From: Arthrobacter_H sp030452125
GTDB lineage: Bacteria; Actinomycetota; Actinomycetes; Actinomycetales; Micrococcaceae
Reading direction: 5' to 3' (one strand)
Length of the DNA: 64,000 nucleotides
Assembly (NCBI GenBank): GCA_052379645.1
Contig: JBQSYU010000002.1
Each line of letters starts with the position of its first letter. The stretch's first letter is position 1. Of the stretch, positions 25,569 to 35,600 are shown piece after piece. Made by a program: the position numbers and the translations under genes. The notes under the pieces are model-generated. The model did no database searches and was not told where the DNA came from. It saw only the letters and a program-made list of their open reading frames with translations.

Positions 25569-26592
25569 AGCAACGATCCAGAACGGTACGCCCGGGAGGG
25601 CGGCCGCCCCGTTGATGGAAATGCAGGGGATCAAACAGCACTATCCGGTACACCGCCATCTCCCGATCGGACCACAGAAGGTGGTCAAGGCCCTGGACGG
25701 GGTGGACCTGGACGTGCGTCCCGGGGAAACCATGGGCGTCATCGGGGAGTCGGGCTGTGGAAAATCAACGTTGGCCCGGGTCATGTCGGGTCTGGAAAAG
25801 CCGACCGAAGGGCGGGTGCTTTTCCGGGGGCAGGACATCAATGAGCTCAAAGGGGCGGAAAAGCGCGAGATGCGTCGGAACATCCAGCTGATCTTCCAGG
25901 ATCCGTTCTCCTCGCTCAACCCGCGCATGACCGTTGAAGAGCTGGTCGGTGAGCCCTTCGCGATCCATTCCGAAATCGAGCCCCGGGCCGGGCGACGGAA
26001 CAAGATCCGCGAACTCCTGGAGCTGGTCGGTTTGAACCCCGACCATGCGGACCGATACCCGCATAACTTCTCCGGAGGCCAGCAACAACGCATCGGGATT
26101 GCGCGGGGAATCGCGCTGAACCCCAAGATGCTCATCTGCGATGAACCGGTCTCGGCACTGGACGTCTCCGTCCGGGCCCAGATCGTGAACCTGCTCGACA
26201 CGCTGCAAAAAGAGTTGGGCCTGAGCTACCTTTTCATCGCCCACGACCTGCAGATCGTCCGACACATCTCCGACCGGGTCGCCACCATGTACCTGGGCAA
26301 GGTCGTGGAACTGGGCCGCTACGACGAAGTCTACGACCGCACGGGCCACCCGTATACCCAGGCGCTACTCTCCGCGGCGCCGGAATTGCGCAAAAACGAC
26401 GGTGCCGACCGCGAACGCATCGTGCTCCAGGGTGACCCGCCCTCGCCCATCGACCCGCCGTCGGGGTGTCGGTTCCATACGCGGTGTCCGCTGGCCCAGG
26501 CGATGTGTGTCGACCAGGAACCCGAGCCCGTCGAAATTTCCGGAACCCATGCCGCCCGATGCCATTTCGCCGACACAGTGTCGGCGCAGTGA
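25555..26592 (+). CDS. ABC transporter ATP-binding protein, DppF type
   Basis: Second ATPase subunit, 345 residues. The Walker A is G64-E-S-G-C-G-K70-S, the signature is S173-G-G-Q-Q-Q-R, and the Walker B is L-I-C-D-E-P-V-S-A-L-D-V-S-V. The C-terminal oligo_HPY-like region contains C-R-F-H-T-R-C-P. It completes the five-part importer. The oxidoreductase gene follows after 56 bp with its own strong ribosome-binding site. Confidence 0.95.
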   Translation: MSLPEATIQNGTPGRAAAPLMEMQGIKQHYPVHRHLPIGPQKVVKALDGVDLDVRPGETMGVIGESGCGKSTLARVMSGLEKPTEGRVLFRGQDINELKGAEKREMRRNIQLIFQDPFSSLNPRMTVEELVGEPFAIHSEIEPRAGRRNKIRELLELVGLNPDHADRYPHNFSGGQQQRIGIARGIALNPKMLICDEPVSALDVSVRAQIVNLLDTLQKELGLSYLFIAHDLQIVRHISDRVATMYLGKVVELGRYDEVYDRTGHPYTQALLSAAPELRKNDGADRERIVLQGDPPSPIDPPSGCRFHTRCPLAQAMCVDQEPEPVEISGTHAARCHFADTVSAQ

Positions 26593-26648
26593 AGGCAACC
26601 GGCGGCACCTGCGGCGACATTTTCATCAATAATTAAGGAGTTAGATTC

Positions 26649-27842
26649 GTGGATCTCAAAGTAGGAGTGGTCGGTTTCGGCCTGCGCTCGGGACTGTTCC
26701 GGCAGGCGCACCGCCCCGGTGAAGGGTCGGTCGTCACCATGGTGTGCGATACCAGCGAACGCGGCCGCGCAGATGCGGCAGCCAAACTGCCCGAAGCCAC
26801 CGTCACCGCGGACCTCGATGATCTGTTGACGGCCGGACTGGACGCCGTTTTGGTACTGACCCCGGACAACCAGCATGCCGCCGTGGCTACGCGCACCCTG
26901 GAGGCAGGCATCGCCACGTTCTGCGAGAAGCCGTTGGACGTCACGCTCGAGGCCGTGGATTCCCTCCTCGACACTGCTTTCCGGACCGGGACCAAGCTCT
27001 ACGTCGGACACAACATGCGCCATATGCCGGTGATCCGCCAGATGCGCGAGATCATCCAGGCGGGAACGATCGGGGAAGTCAAGGCCGTCTGGTGCCGTCA
27101 TTTCGTGGGGAACGGCGGTGACTACTACTTCAAGGACTGGCATGCCGCGCGGGCGAACAGCACCGGTCTGCTGCTGCAGAAGGGCGCCCACGACATCGAC
27201 GTCATCCACTGGCTGGCCGATGCCTACACGGAACGCGTATCGGCCGTCGGCACCCTGGCGGTCTACGGCGATGTGACGTCACGGCGGGATAATTCCGACC
27301 GGCGCATGGGCGACTGGTTCTCGCTGGAGAACTGGCCGCCGTCCGCGCAGCAGGACCTCAACCCGGTCATCGACGTGGAGGATGTTTCGATGATGAACAT
27401 GGTGCTGGAGAACGGCATCCTGGCGTCCTACCAGCAGTGCCATTTCACCCCCGACTACTGGCGGAACTACACGGTGATCGGTACGCGCGGTCGATTGGAG
27501 AACTTCGGGGACCATGCGGGGGACCGGATCAAGGTGTGGACCAGCAGGACCCAGGACGGCTACGTGGAGGCCGACCAGGAGGTGGTCATCGCCGACGCCG
27601 ATGGTGGGCATGGCGGGGCCGACCCGTTGCTGATCGGCGAGTTCCTGCGTTTTGCCACCGAGGGCGGCCCGACGGAGACCTCGCCGGTCGCCGCCCGGGC
27701 TGCCGTCGCGGCCGGGGTCCTGGCGACGGAGTCGTTGCGCGGGGACGGGGCGGCACGGGAGGTCCCGCCACTGGACGAAGGCTTGCTGCGGTATTTCGCG
27801 GCCAACCAAGAGCGGGAAACGGCGGATAAGTTCGCCCTGTGA
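26649..27842 (+). CDS. Gfo/Idh/MocA-family NAD(P)-dependent oxidoreductase
   Basis: Sugar- or inositol-type dehydrogenase of 397 residues. The N-terminal Rossmann fold begins V-G-V-V-G-F-G-L-R. The family motif is E93-K94-P95, and the second conserved site is H181-D182 in G-A-H-D-I-D. The GTG start sits behind AAGGAG. As the last gene of the ABC operon it probably oxidises the imported compound or a fragment of it, which supports a carbohydrate-like substrate. Specificity is not visible in the sequence. Confidence 0.92.
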   Translation: MDLKVGVVGFGLRSGLFRQAHRPGEGSVVTMVCDTSERGRADAAAKLPEATVTADLDDLLTAGLDAVLVLTPDNQHAAVATRTLEAGIATFCEKPLDVTLEAVDSLLDTAFRTGTKLYVGHNMRHMPVIRQMREIIQAGTIGEVKAVWCRHFVGNGGDYYFKDWHAARANSTGLLLQKGAHDIDVIHWLADAYTERVSAVGTLAVYGDVTSRRDNSDRRMGDWFSLENWPPSAQQDLNPVIDVEDVSMMNMVLENGILASYQQCHFTPDYWRNYTVIGTRGRLENFGDHAGDRIKVWTSRTQDGYVEADQEVVIADADGGHGGADPLLIGEFLRFATEGGPTETSPVAARAAVAAGVLATESLRGDGAAREVPPLDEGLLRYFAANQERETADKFAL

Positions 27843-27892
27843 AGTAGCCCGCATCTGTCCTAGGCTGGAAAACCGGACGAAAGGAGCACGAC

Positions 27893-28672
27893 ATGAAGAA
27901 GATCCTCATGGTCCTGACCAGCGTTTCCGAACTCGGCGATACGGGTGAAAAAACCGGATACAACGTCGCCGAAGCAGCGCATCCGTGGAAGGTGTTCGCC
28001 GATTCCGGTCATATCGTGGACTTCGCGTCCATCCAGGGCGGGCACCCTCCGCAGGACGTGGTCGACAAGGAGGACCCCATCCAGGTGGCCTTCACCGAAA
28101 GCGAGACCACGCGGGCCGGGCTCTACAACACGGCCCGGGTCTCGGTGGTCGATCCCGAGCAGTACGACGGCGTCTATCTGGTGGGCGGCCACGGCACCAT
28201 GTGGGACTTCCCGGACAGCGAGGGCCTGCAGCAGCTGGTGGCCGGTGTCTATGATGCCGGCGGCGTCGTCGGGGCCGTCTGCCACGGACCGGCCGGACTG
28301 GTGAACGTCGAATTGGCCGATGGTTTCCGTCTGGTCTCCGGACGCAAGGTGGCGGCTTTCACCAACGAGGAGGAAGTCGCTGCCGGCAAGGACAAGATCA
28401 TCCCGTTCTTCCTTGCCGACCGGCTCGAGGAGCAAGGGGCGACCCACGTCCAGGCCGACGTCTTCGAGGAGAAGGTGGTCGTCGATGACCGGCTGGTGAC
28501 CGGGCAGAACCCGGCCTCGGCCGGCGGGGTGGCCAAGGAGATGGAAAAGCTCCTGGCCAATGTCATCCATCAGGAGAAGGCGGAGGAGGAATTCGAGGCC
28601 CACGCCCTGCGCGAAGCCAAGGACGCGGAGAAGGCCGCCGAGAAGGCCGCTGCGGAGGAAGCCGGGCACTGA
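27893..28672 (+). CDS. DJ-1/PfpI-family type 1 glutamine amidotransferase-like protein
   Basis: Cytoplasmic protein of 259 residues similar to the Hsp31/YajL/glyoxalase III group. The nucleophile elbow is A-V-C130-H131-G, and the G-G-H-G-T-M-W-D-F-P segment is typical of glyoxalase III-like members. The C-terminus (~225-259) is a charged Ala/Glu/Lys helix not seen in the core family. Probable roles are methylglyoxal detoxification, deglycation or chaperoning. ATG 27893 follows AAAGGAG. Its transcription may be separate from the ABC operon. Confidence 0.85.
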   Translation: MKKILMVLTSVSELGDTGEKTGYNVAEAAHPWKVFADSGHIVDFASIQGGHPPQDVVDKEDPIQVAFTESETTRAGLYNTARVSVVDPEQYDGVYLVGGHGTMWDFPDSEGLQQLVAGVYDAGGVVGAVCHGPAGLVNVELADGFRLVSGRKVAAFTNEEEVAAGKDKIIPFFLADRLEEQGATHVQADVFEEKVVVDDRLVTGQNPASAGGVAKEMEKLLANVIHQEKAEEEFEAHALREAKDAEKAAEKAAAEEAGH

Positions 28673-28747
28673 CACGTAGAGCTGACCGGAACACGGGGGA
28701 CGGGCTGTCTGGAGGGCTCTCGGTCCCGTGACCATCCGATATGGGTC

Positions 28748-28783
28748 GATGGCCCCCCCGCACCCGTCGGCGTGGGGGCCATC
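28748..28783 (+). terminator. Bidirectional terminator between convergent genes
   Basis: Perfect 10-bp arms (28748-28757 and 28774-28783) flank a 16-nt loop. The hairpin lies between the DJ-1 gene on the + strand and the small membrane protein gene on the - strand, so it can serve both. Confidence 0.7.
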
Positions 28784-28802
28784 GCCGGCTCTGCCGGCTA
28801 CC

Positions 28803-29000
28803 TCACTTCCGTGGGGGAGGGCGCAAGAGAATGACGGCTGTTCCCAGGATCGTGGTCAGGACCGCCAGTGCGGAGGTGAGCCAGACCTGGTACGGCTCGT
28901 GCGTGCCGAATAGCGGGGGAATCGTCAAGATGAGGACCGCCGCAGCCACGGCGAATGCAAGGATGGCTCCTGGGAACAACCAGGTGGGTTCATGGCTCAG
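28803..29000 (-). CDS. Small two-helix membrane protein with probable CTG start
   Basis: A 65-residue protein not readable from ATG, GTG or TTG. The frame opens after a stop at about 29013 and contains a CTG at 29000 preceded by a consensus AAGGAG with a 5-nt spacer. The product starts (M)-S-H-E-P-T-W-L-F-P-G and has two hydrophobic stretches (~8-31 and ~39-59) joined by a short polar loop, with a basic Pro-rich tail (R-P-P-P-R-K). The good ribosome-binding site and clean two-helix profile support a real gene. Function is unknown. Confidence 0.6.
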   Translation of the reverse strand: MSHEPTWLFPGAILAFAVAAAVLILTIPPLFGTHEPYQVWLTSALAVLTTILGTAVILLRPPPRK

Positions 29001-29214
29001 GGCGGCTCCTTGGAATCAGCTGGGAATGCCCATGATGCCCAGCATGGATTTGAGACAGGGACCAGGGTCTCGACGTCAGGTGGACCCTACCATGGCCGCA
29101 GGCCGTGGCCCTTGGGCTCGGAGCATGTGCGGAGGCCAGGCAGCAAATCCCGAGGAGGCAGCCGCCCTCCTCGGCAGTACGAACCGGGAGGCCGGGCGGG
29201 AGTGCCTTCGGCAA

Positions 29215-30135
29215 TCAATGATCGTGGGTCTCCGCGGCGCGTTCGGCCATGGTCTCCCTCAGGGCGTCGGCGACCCGCCGTACCGAGAGCCGGCGCAACG
29301 ACTCGGGACGGGCCAGCAGGTCGATGCGGCGCCGGTTGGCGATGCCCTCCAGTGGCAGCAGCACCACTCCCTGACCTACCGAGGCGCCTGCCGTGTAACG
29401 GGGGATGACCCCCAGGACGTTTCCGGTACCGACCAGCTCCGCGACGGTGGCGTAGTCGTTGATCCGGTGGACTATTTCGGGGGCACCGCCGGAGACGGCG
29501 GCAATGGCCCCCAGGATGTCCGCGGGGGAGTACCCCTCGCGGCTGACCGCCCATCGCTCACCCCTCAGGTCGGCGGGGGTCACGCTCCGGTGTCCGGCCA
29601 GCCGGTGTCCGGTGGGTACGGCGATGTCCAGCGGCTCGTGGGCCAGGGGCACCACGGAGACTTGTTGTCCGGGCCAGGGTGGGGTGTGGTCCATCCGGTG
29701 GGCCAGGACCAGATCATAGCGGGACGTCAGAGCCGGGAAATCGTCCTGGGCGACGTCCTCGTCGGAGAAGAGCAATTGCGGCCCCTGGGCCGCCTTCAAC
29801 CGGGCCAACAGCGGCGCGAACAGGGACTGTCCGACCGAGTGGAAGCCGGCGAGGGTGACGGGGGCGGCGGCGTCGTTCTGGTAGTTTCCGATCGCCGCCC
29901 GGGCCTCGGCCATCGAGGAGATGACGGCGGCACCGGCGTTGGCGAGGATCCGGCCGGCCTCCGTGAGCACCAGGGTCCTGCCCTCCTTGCGGGTCAACGG
30001 GACGTCGACACCGCGTTGAAGCAGGGCCAATTGCTGGGACACCGCGGAGGGGGTCACGAACATCGAGGCGGCGACGGCCCGGACGCTGCCGAGGTCACCG
30101 AGTTCGCGGAGGATCTGCAACTGATGGACTTCCAT
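29215..30135 (-). CDS. LysR-family transcriptional regulator
   Basis: A 306-residue regulator. The N-terminal winged helix (~1-60) shows L-R-E-L-G-D-L-G-S-V-R-A-V-A-A and S-A-V-S-Q-Q-L-A, then the linker helix and a two-lobed periplasmic-binding-like effector domain (~90-290). It is divergent from tdh-kbl with 131 bp between starts, the usual arrangement for a LysR activator of the facing operon. TAGGAT on the - strand (30142-30147) ends 6 nt before its ATG, so it may be leaderless. The 214 bp between this gene's end and the small membrane gene hold no other gene I can support. Confidence 0.93.
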   Translation of the reverse strand: MEVHQLQILRELGDLGSVRAVAASMFVTPSAVSQQLALLQRGVDVPLTRKEGRTLVLTEAGRILANAGAAVISSMAEARAAIGNYQNDAAAPVTLAGFHSVGQSLFAPLLARLKAAQGPQLLFSDEDVAQDDFPALTSRYDLVLAHRMDHTPPWPGQQVSVVPLAHEPLDIAVPTGHRLAGHRSVTPADLRGERWAVSREGYSPADILGAIAAVSGGAPEIVHRINDYATVAELVGTGNVLGVIPRYTAGASVGQGVVLLPLEGIANRRRIDLLARPESLRRLSVRRVADALRETMAERAAETHDH

Positions 30136-30266
30136 TAGTCCATCCTAAATCGTCGCTTCAGATAATGTCGTATGTTCTTAACCGTTGAAGTCGTCCTCCC
30201 GGTGTCAGACTGGGGACGGAGGCGGTGTTCGACTGCCGCCCGACGTCTGTAGCCAGTAAGGATCCC
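30136..30266. promoter_or_regulatory. Divergent promoter region between lysR and tdh
   Basis: An AT-richer stretch at about 30140-30185 lies between the two starts. On the - strand TAGGAT (30142-30147) is placed as the -10 of the LysR gene. On the + strand TTGAAG (30185-30190) may be a -35 for tdh. A LysR box of the T-N11-A type is expected here, but no single candidate stands out. Confidence 0.45.
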
Positions 30267-31316
30267 ATGAAGGCACTGTATAAATCCGGTCCGCACGAGG
30301 GCCTGGAGCTTGTTGATCGTCCCGAACCCGTCACCGGCCCGCATGAGGTCAAGATCCGGGTGGAGACCGCCGGCATCTGCGGCACCGACCTGCACATCCT
30401 GGCCTATGACGATGCCGCCCGCTCCATGATCGACGCCCCGCTGATTCCCGGCCACGAGTTCTACGGCGAGGTCGTGGAGGTCGGCGAACTGGCGACCCAC
30501 GTCCAGCTCGGCGACAAGGTCTCCGGCGAGGGCCACGTGGTCTGCGGGATGTGCCGCAACTGCCGCGCCGGACGACGACAGATGTGCATCAACACCGTCT
30601 CCGTCGGCGTCCAACGCGACGGGGCCTTCGCCGAATACGTGGTGATCCCCGAAACCAACGCCTGGGTCCACCGCGACGAATCCATCACCCCCGAACTCGG
30701 TGCCATCTTCGACCCCTTCGGCAACGCCGTGCACACCGCGCTGGCCTACCCGCTGGTGGGCGAGGACGTGCTGATCACCGGGGCCGGTCCGATCGGGCTC
30801 ATGGCCGCCGAAGTCGTCCGCCATGCCGGGGCCCGCAAGATCGTCATCACCGACGTCTCCGCCGCCCGGCTGGACCTGGCCCGGAGCATGGGCATCGATC
30901 TGGCCGTGGATGTCTCCGCGAACCGGATCCGTGAGGCGCAACAGGAAATGGGCATGGTCGAGGGCTTCGACATCGGCCTGGAGATGTCGGGTCACGCCAC
31001 CGCGCTGCCGGAGATGATCGACAACATGAACCACGGCGGCAAGATCGCCATGCTCGGTCTGCCCAGCACCGCCATCGACATCAATTGGGGCAAGGTCGTC
31101 ACCCATATGCTCACGCTCAAGGGCATCTACGGACGGGAGATGTACGAGACCTGGTACGCCATGTCCGCCATGCTCGGTTCCAATGCCCAACTGCGCGAGC
31201 GCATCTCCTCCATCGTCACCGACCGGCTTCCGGCCACCGAATGGGAAGCCGGATTCGAAGCCGCCCGGGCCGGCCAAGGCGGAAAAGTCATTCTCGACTG
31301 GACCGTGTTCAACTAA
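30267..31316 (+). CDS. tdh: L-threonine 3-dehydrogenase
   Basis: Zinc-dependent medium-chain dehydrogenase (349 residues) that oxidises L-threonine to 2-amino-3-ketobutyrate with NAD+. The catalytic zinc ligands are C38 (C-G-T-D) and H63-E64. The structural zinc site is C93, C96, C99, C107. The Rossmann motif G-A-G-P-I-G lies near residue 172. ATG 30267 has AAGGA upstream. The product is unstable and is taken by the next gene product, Kbl, so the pair converts threonine to glycine and acetyl-CoA. Probably controlled by the divergent LysR. Confidence 0.96.
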   Translation: MKALYKSGPHEGLELVDRPEPVTGPHEVKIRVETAGICGTDLHILAYDDAARSMIDAPLIPGHEFYGEVVEVGELATHVQLGDKVSGEGHVVCGMCRNCRAGRRQMCINTVSVGVQRDGAFAEYVVIPETNAWVHRDESITPELGAIFDPFGNAVHTALAYPLVGEDVLITGAGPIGLMAAEVVRHAGARKIVITDVSAARLDLARSMGIDLAVDVSANRIREAQQEMGMVEGFDIGLEMSGHATALPEMIDNMNHGGKIAMLGLPSTAIDINWGKVVTHMLTLKGIYGREMYETWYAMSAMLGSNAQLRERISSIVTDRLPATEWEAGFEAARAGQGGKVILDWTVFN

Positions 31317-31340
31317 ACGTCTGTTCCGAAAGGAAGAACC

Positions 31341-32540
31341 ATGTACTCCACCCTCAAGGACCAGCTCACCGCCGAACTGGCGGAAATCAGCGACGCCGGA
31401 ACGTTCAAGCACGAACGCCGGATCGACTCCGCCCAGTCCAGCCACATCGCCGCCGGGGCCCTTGGCGCCCCGGCGCGCGCCGTGCTGAACTTCTGCGCCA
31501 ACAACTACCTGGGGCTGGCCGATGACCCCCGGCTCGTCGAAGCGGCCAAGACCGCGCTGGATGAGCGCGGCCTCGGCATGGCCTCGGTGCGCTTCATCTG
31601 CGGCACCCAGGACCTGCACCTGGAACTGGAACGGAAGGTCTCGGAGTTCCTGGGCACCGAAGACACCATCTTGTTCTCCAGCTGCTTCGACGCCAACGGG
31701 GGAGTGTTCGAATCCCTCTTCGGCCCTGAGGACGCCGTGATCTCCGATGCCCTGAACCACGCCTCGATCATCGACGGAATCCGTCTGAGCAAGGCAAAGC
31801 GGTTCCGCTATGCCAACCAGGACATGGACGACCTGCGCGGGAAGCTGACCGAGGCCGCGACCATGAACGACGGGGCAGGGCCCCGCCGATCGGTCATCGT
31901 CACCGACGGGGTCTTCTCCATGGACGGCTTCCTGGCCCCCCTGCAGGAGATCTGCGACCTGGCCGACGAATTCGGGGCCCTGGTGATGGTCGACGACTCC
32001 CACGCCGTGGGCTTCATGGGGGCCACCGGTGCCGGGACCCCGGAACACGCGGGGGTGTCGGAGCGGGTCGATATCTACACCGGGACCTTCGGCAAGGCCC
32101 TCGGCGGTGCCTCCGGCGGCTACGTCGCCGGTCGCTCCGAGATCGTGGCGATGCTGCGCCAGAAGGCCAGGCCGTACCTCTTCTCCAACTCGTTGGCCCC
32201 GGCCATCGTCGCCGCGACACTGAAGGCGTTGGAACTGGTCGTGGATTCGGGGGAGCTGCGCACCCGGCTGTTCGAGAACGCCGCACTGTTCCGTCGGCGG
32301 ATGACCGAGGAGGGCTTCGAACTGCTCGACGGCGAACACGCGATCATCCCGGTGATGTTCGGTGACGCCGCGAAGGCCGCCGCCGTGGCCGACACGATGC
32401 TCGAGCACGGGGTGTACGTCACGGCGTTCAGCTTCCCGGTGGTCCCCCGCGATGCGGCCCGCATCCGCGTCCAGCTCTCGGCAGCGCATTCACCGGAGGA
32501 CATCGAGGCCTGCGTGCAGGCCTTCATCTCCGCCCGGTAG
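31341..32540 (+). CDS. kbl: 2-amino-3-ketobutyrate CoA ligase (glycine C-acetyltransferase)
   Basis: PLP-dependent alpha-oxoamine synthase (399 residues) that cleaves 2-amino-3-ketobutyrate with CoA into glycine and acetyl-CoA. The PLP lysine is K252 in T-F-G-K-A-L-G-G. Other family marks are F-C-A-N-N-Y-L-G, G-M-A-S-V-R-F-I-C-G-T and D-D-S-H-A-V-G-F. It follows tdh after 24 bp with a GAAAGGAAG ribosome-binding site. A long hairpin ends the operon. Confidence 0.97.
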   Translation: MYSTLKDQLTAELAEISDAGTFKHERRIDSAQSSHIAAGALGAPARAVLNFCANNYLGLADDPRLVEAAKTALDERGLGMASVRFICGTQDLHLELERKVSEFLGTEDTILFSSCFDANGGVFESLFGPEDAVISDALNHASIIDGIRLSKAKRFRYANQDMDDLRGKLTEAATMNDGAGPRRSVIVTDGVFSMDGFLAPLQEICDLADEFGALVMVDDSHAVGFMGATGAGTPEHAGVSERVDIYTGTFGKALGGASGGYVAGRSEIVAMLRQKARPYLFSNSLAPAIVAATLKALELVVDSGELRTRLFENAALFRRRMTEEGFELLDGEHAIIPVMFGDAAKAAAVADTMLEHGVYVTAFSFPVVPRDAARIRVQLSAAHSPEDIEACVQAFISAR

Positions 32541-32557
32541 CCGGGGCACCGCACCAT

Positions 32558-32595
32558 GAAGGAGGCCGATCCGCAGTAGCGGATCGGCCTCCTTC
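32558..32595 (+). terminator. 17-bp bidirectional terminator between kbl and the RND gene
   Basis: Perfect 17-bp arms (32558-32574 and 32579-32595) with a 4-nt loop and a short T-containing flank. It lies between convergent genes and is the clearest terminator in the window. Confidence 0.9.
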
Positions 32596-32603
32596 GTCCC
32601 TGC

Positions 32604-35600
32604 CTACGGGTGGGTGGCGGTGTTCGGTGGCAGATCCGGCTCAACCGGGGCCGCATGGACTCCATGCGGCTTCGCCTTGGCTGCCTTGCGTTGTCCACGC
32701 TTCTCCAGCCGGCCTTCGACCAGCTGGTACAACACCGGGACCAGGATCAACGTCAGTGCCGTGGAGGAGACCAGCCCACCGATGACCACGATGGCCAGGT
32801 CCTGGGAGATGAACCCGCTGGATCCGGTCACGCCCAGGGCCATCGGCGTCAGGGCGAAGATCGTCGCCAGCGCGGTCATCAGGATCGGACGCAACCGCTG
32901 CCGGGCCCCGTTGATCACGGCATCCCGGACGCTTTGGCCCTGGCGTCGGTACTGGTTGACCAGGTCGATCAGCACGATCGCATTGGTGACCACGATGCCG
33001 ATGAGCATCAACAAGCCGATCATCGAGGCCACCCCCAACGGCTTGCCGGAGGCCAGCATGAGCAGGATCGCCCCGGTGGCCGCGAACGGGATCGACACCA
33101 GCAGGATCAGCGGCTGGAGCAGGGACCTGAACTCGGCCACCATCAGCAGGTAGACGATCGCGATGGCGACCAGCATGGCCAATCCCAGCTGCTTGAAGGA
33201 GTCCGTCTGCTGGGCGCTGACTCCACCGATCTCCACCGAGGCCCCCGCCGGCAGGTCGATGTCATCGACGGCGTCCGTGACCGAGGAGGTCACCGCTCCG
33301 AGTTCGCCATCTTCGGGGGTCAGCGAGACGGTGGCCACGAGCTGGCCGCCCTGCCGGCTGACCGAGGCGGGCACGCTGGTGGATTTGATGTCGGCGAGCT
33401 GGGAGAGCTTCTTCATCCCCGTGGCGCTGGGGACCGGGGAGTCCTTGAGTTCCTTCAACGTGGACACCGAGGTCCCGCTGTCGACGTAGACCGAGAGGTC
33501 CTTGCCGTCGAGCCGGATGCTGTCCACGGCCTGCGGGTTGGCGGCGGAGGCCACGATCCCCGAGACCTGCATTTCGGTCAGCCCGGACTTCGCGGCCTTC
33601 GCGCGGTCGACCACGACCTCGATCGTCGGCTGGTCGGCCGCCAGGTCGCTGGCGATATCCGTGGTGTGGGCGGTGTCCTTGAGCGCGGAGAGCACCTGGT
33701 CGGAGGCCTTGGTCAGGGCCTTCTTGTCGTCGTGGGCCTTGACGATCACGTCCACCGTGCTGCTGCCGTAGGCGGCAGCTTCCCCCACGGAGATGTCCTC
33801 GCCGTCGGGCAAGGCATCTAGGCGCTTCCGGATGCCCTCGCTGATGGCGCTCTGGTCCCCATCCGGATCGGTGTTCACCGTGTACGACGTCGAATCGGCG
33901 CCGCCGCCGAGCATGGCGGCTAGGCCTTCGCCGCCCACCCCCGCGGTGAGCAGGACGCTCTCGACGCCGTCGGAATCCAGCAGGGCCTTTTCGGTGGCCT
34001 CGGCCTGGCTGCTGATCGTCTTCAGATCGGCCCCGGTCTCGAACTCCTGGGTGACCTGCAGGCTGTTCTGCCCGGTGCTGCCCAGGAAGTCGACCTTCAA
34101 CAAGGGCAGGATGCCGGCGGTCAGGACCAGGATCATCACGGCGCCGACCAGTGTCCAGACTGGGTGGCGCTGGGTGCCACGCAGGATCGGCAGGTAGGCG
34201 CGCTGCAGCCGGCTCTTGCGTTCCTTCACCTCGGAGGCGGCGCGGACCTCTGCGGGGTCGACGTCCTGCTGGGGCTGGTGCATGAACCAGTAGGCGAGGA
34301 TCGGGACGATGGTCAGCGCCACGAACAGCGAGGAGAGCATGGCGATGGCGACCGTGAGGGCGAAGGGCCTGAACAGTTCCCCGACCACATCGCCGACCAG
34401 GGCGATGGGAAGGAAGACCATGATCGTGGTCAGGGTCGATGCGGTGATCGCCCCGGCCACCTCCTTCACCGCGGTCAGGATGGCGTGGCGTTTCTCCTCG
34501 CCGTAGCCCAGATGTCGTTTGATGTTCTCGATGACCACGATCGAGTCGTCCACCACACGGCCGATGGCGATGGTCAAGGCGCCCAGGGTGAGCATGTTCA
34601 GCGAATAGCCGCCCACATTGAGTCCGATGAACGTCACCAGCACGGAGATCGGGATGGAGATCGCGGTGACCAGCGTCGAACGCACCGAGAGCAGGAAGAC
34701 CAGGATGACGATGACGGCAAAGGCCAGTCCCAGCAGGCCCTCAATGGCCAGGTGGTTGATCGACTGCTCGATGAAGGGCGCCTGATCGAAGATCGGGGTG
34801 ATGGCGGCGCCGGCGCCCAGCGCGTCCTTGAACCCATCGAGCTTGTCGTTGACCGCGTGGGAGATGGAAACGATGTCGGCATCGGGCAGCGCGGTGACCT
34901 GGACGGAGAGGCTGGGCTCGCCGTTGGTCCGGGTGATGGAGGTCTGCTTTTCGTTGGTCACCTTCACCGAGGCGACGTCGCCGATGGTTTTCACCGGCCC
35001 GCTGGCGGGGGCCGCGGGGGCGGCAGGGGCCTGGCCCTCCGGGGCCTCCGAGTCCTGACCCGGGGCACCCTGACCCGGGGCATCCTGCCCCGGACCCTCC
35101 TGGCCGGGGGCTCCCTGGCCGTCGGCACCGGCGGCCGGGGCGGAGGGCAGCAGGGGCAGTGACTTGAGCGCATCGAGGGATTCGATCGCGTTGCCGGCCT
35201 GGACCGACACCGACTGGTCGTCCTCGACGATGGTGCCTGCGGGCAGGGTCGTTCCATTGGCCTTCAGGGCGGAGGAGATCGCCTGCTGTCCCAGCCCGGC
35301 GGCAGCGAGCTTCTTGGCGTCGGGGTCGATCGTGATCCGCTGTTTCGTCTCACCGCTGAGCTGGACGTCACGGACCCCCTCGATGCCCTGGATCTCCGGC
35401 AGGACTGCCTTCTCCAGGCTGTGGCTCAGGTCTTCGGCGGAGGCGTCGGAGGACGCCGTCAACATGACCACCGGAATATCCGAGGTGCTGCCGGCCAGGA
35501 TCTCGGGGTCGGCCCCTTCGGGGAGTTTCGAGGAGACCGAATCGATGGCCTCGCGCAGACTTGATTCGACCTTGTCCTGGTCCAGGCCGTATTCGGTGGA

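Noticed and set aside
28741..30138. 465-codon + strand frame opposite the LysR gene
   Set aside because: Composition is that of an antisense read and the LysR protein on the - strand has full family motifs.
30135..32489. 784-codon - strand frame opposite tdh and kbl
   Set aside because: Antisense shadow; both tdh and kbl are unmistakable.
35055..35129. CRISPR-like repeat
   Set aside because: Units are contiguous 15-mers without spacers, in frame inside a coding region.
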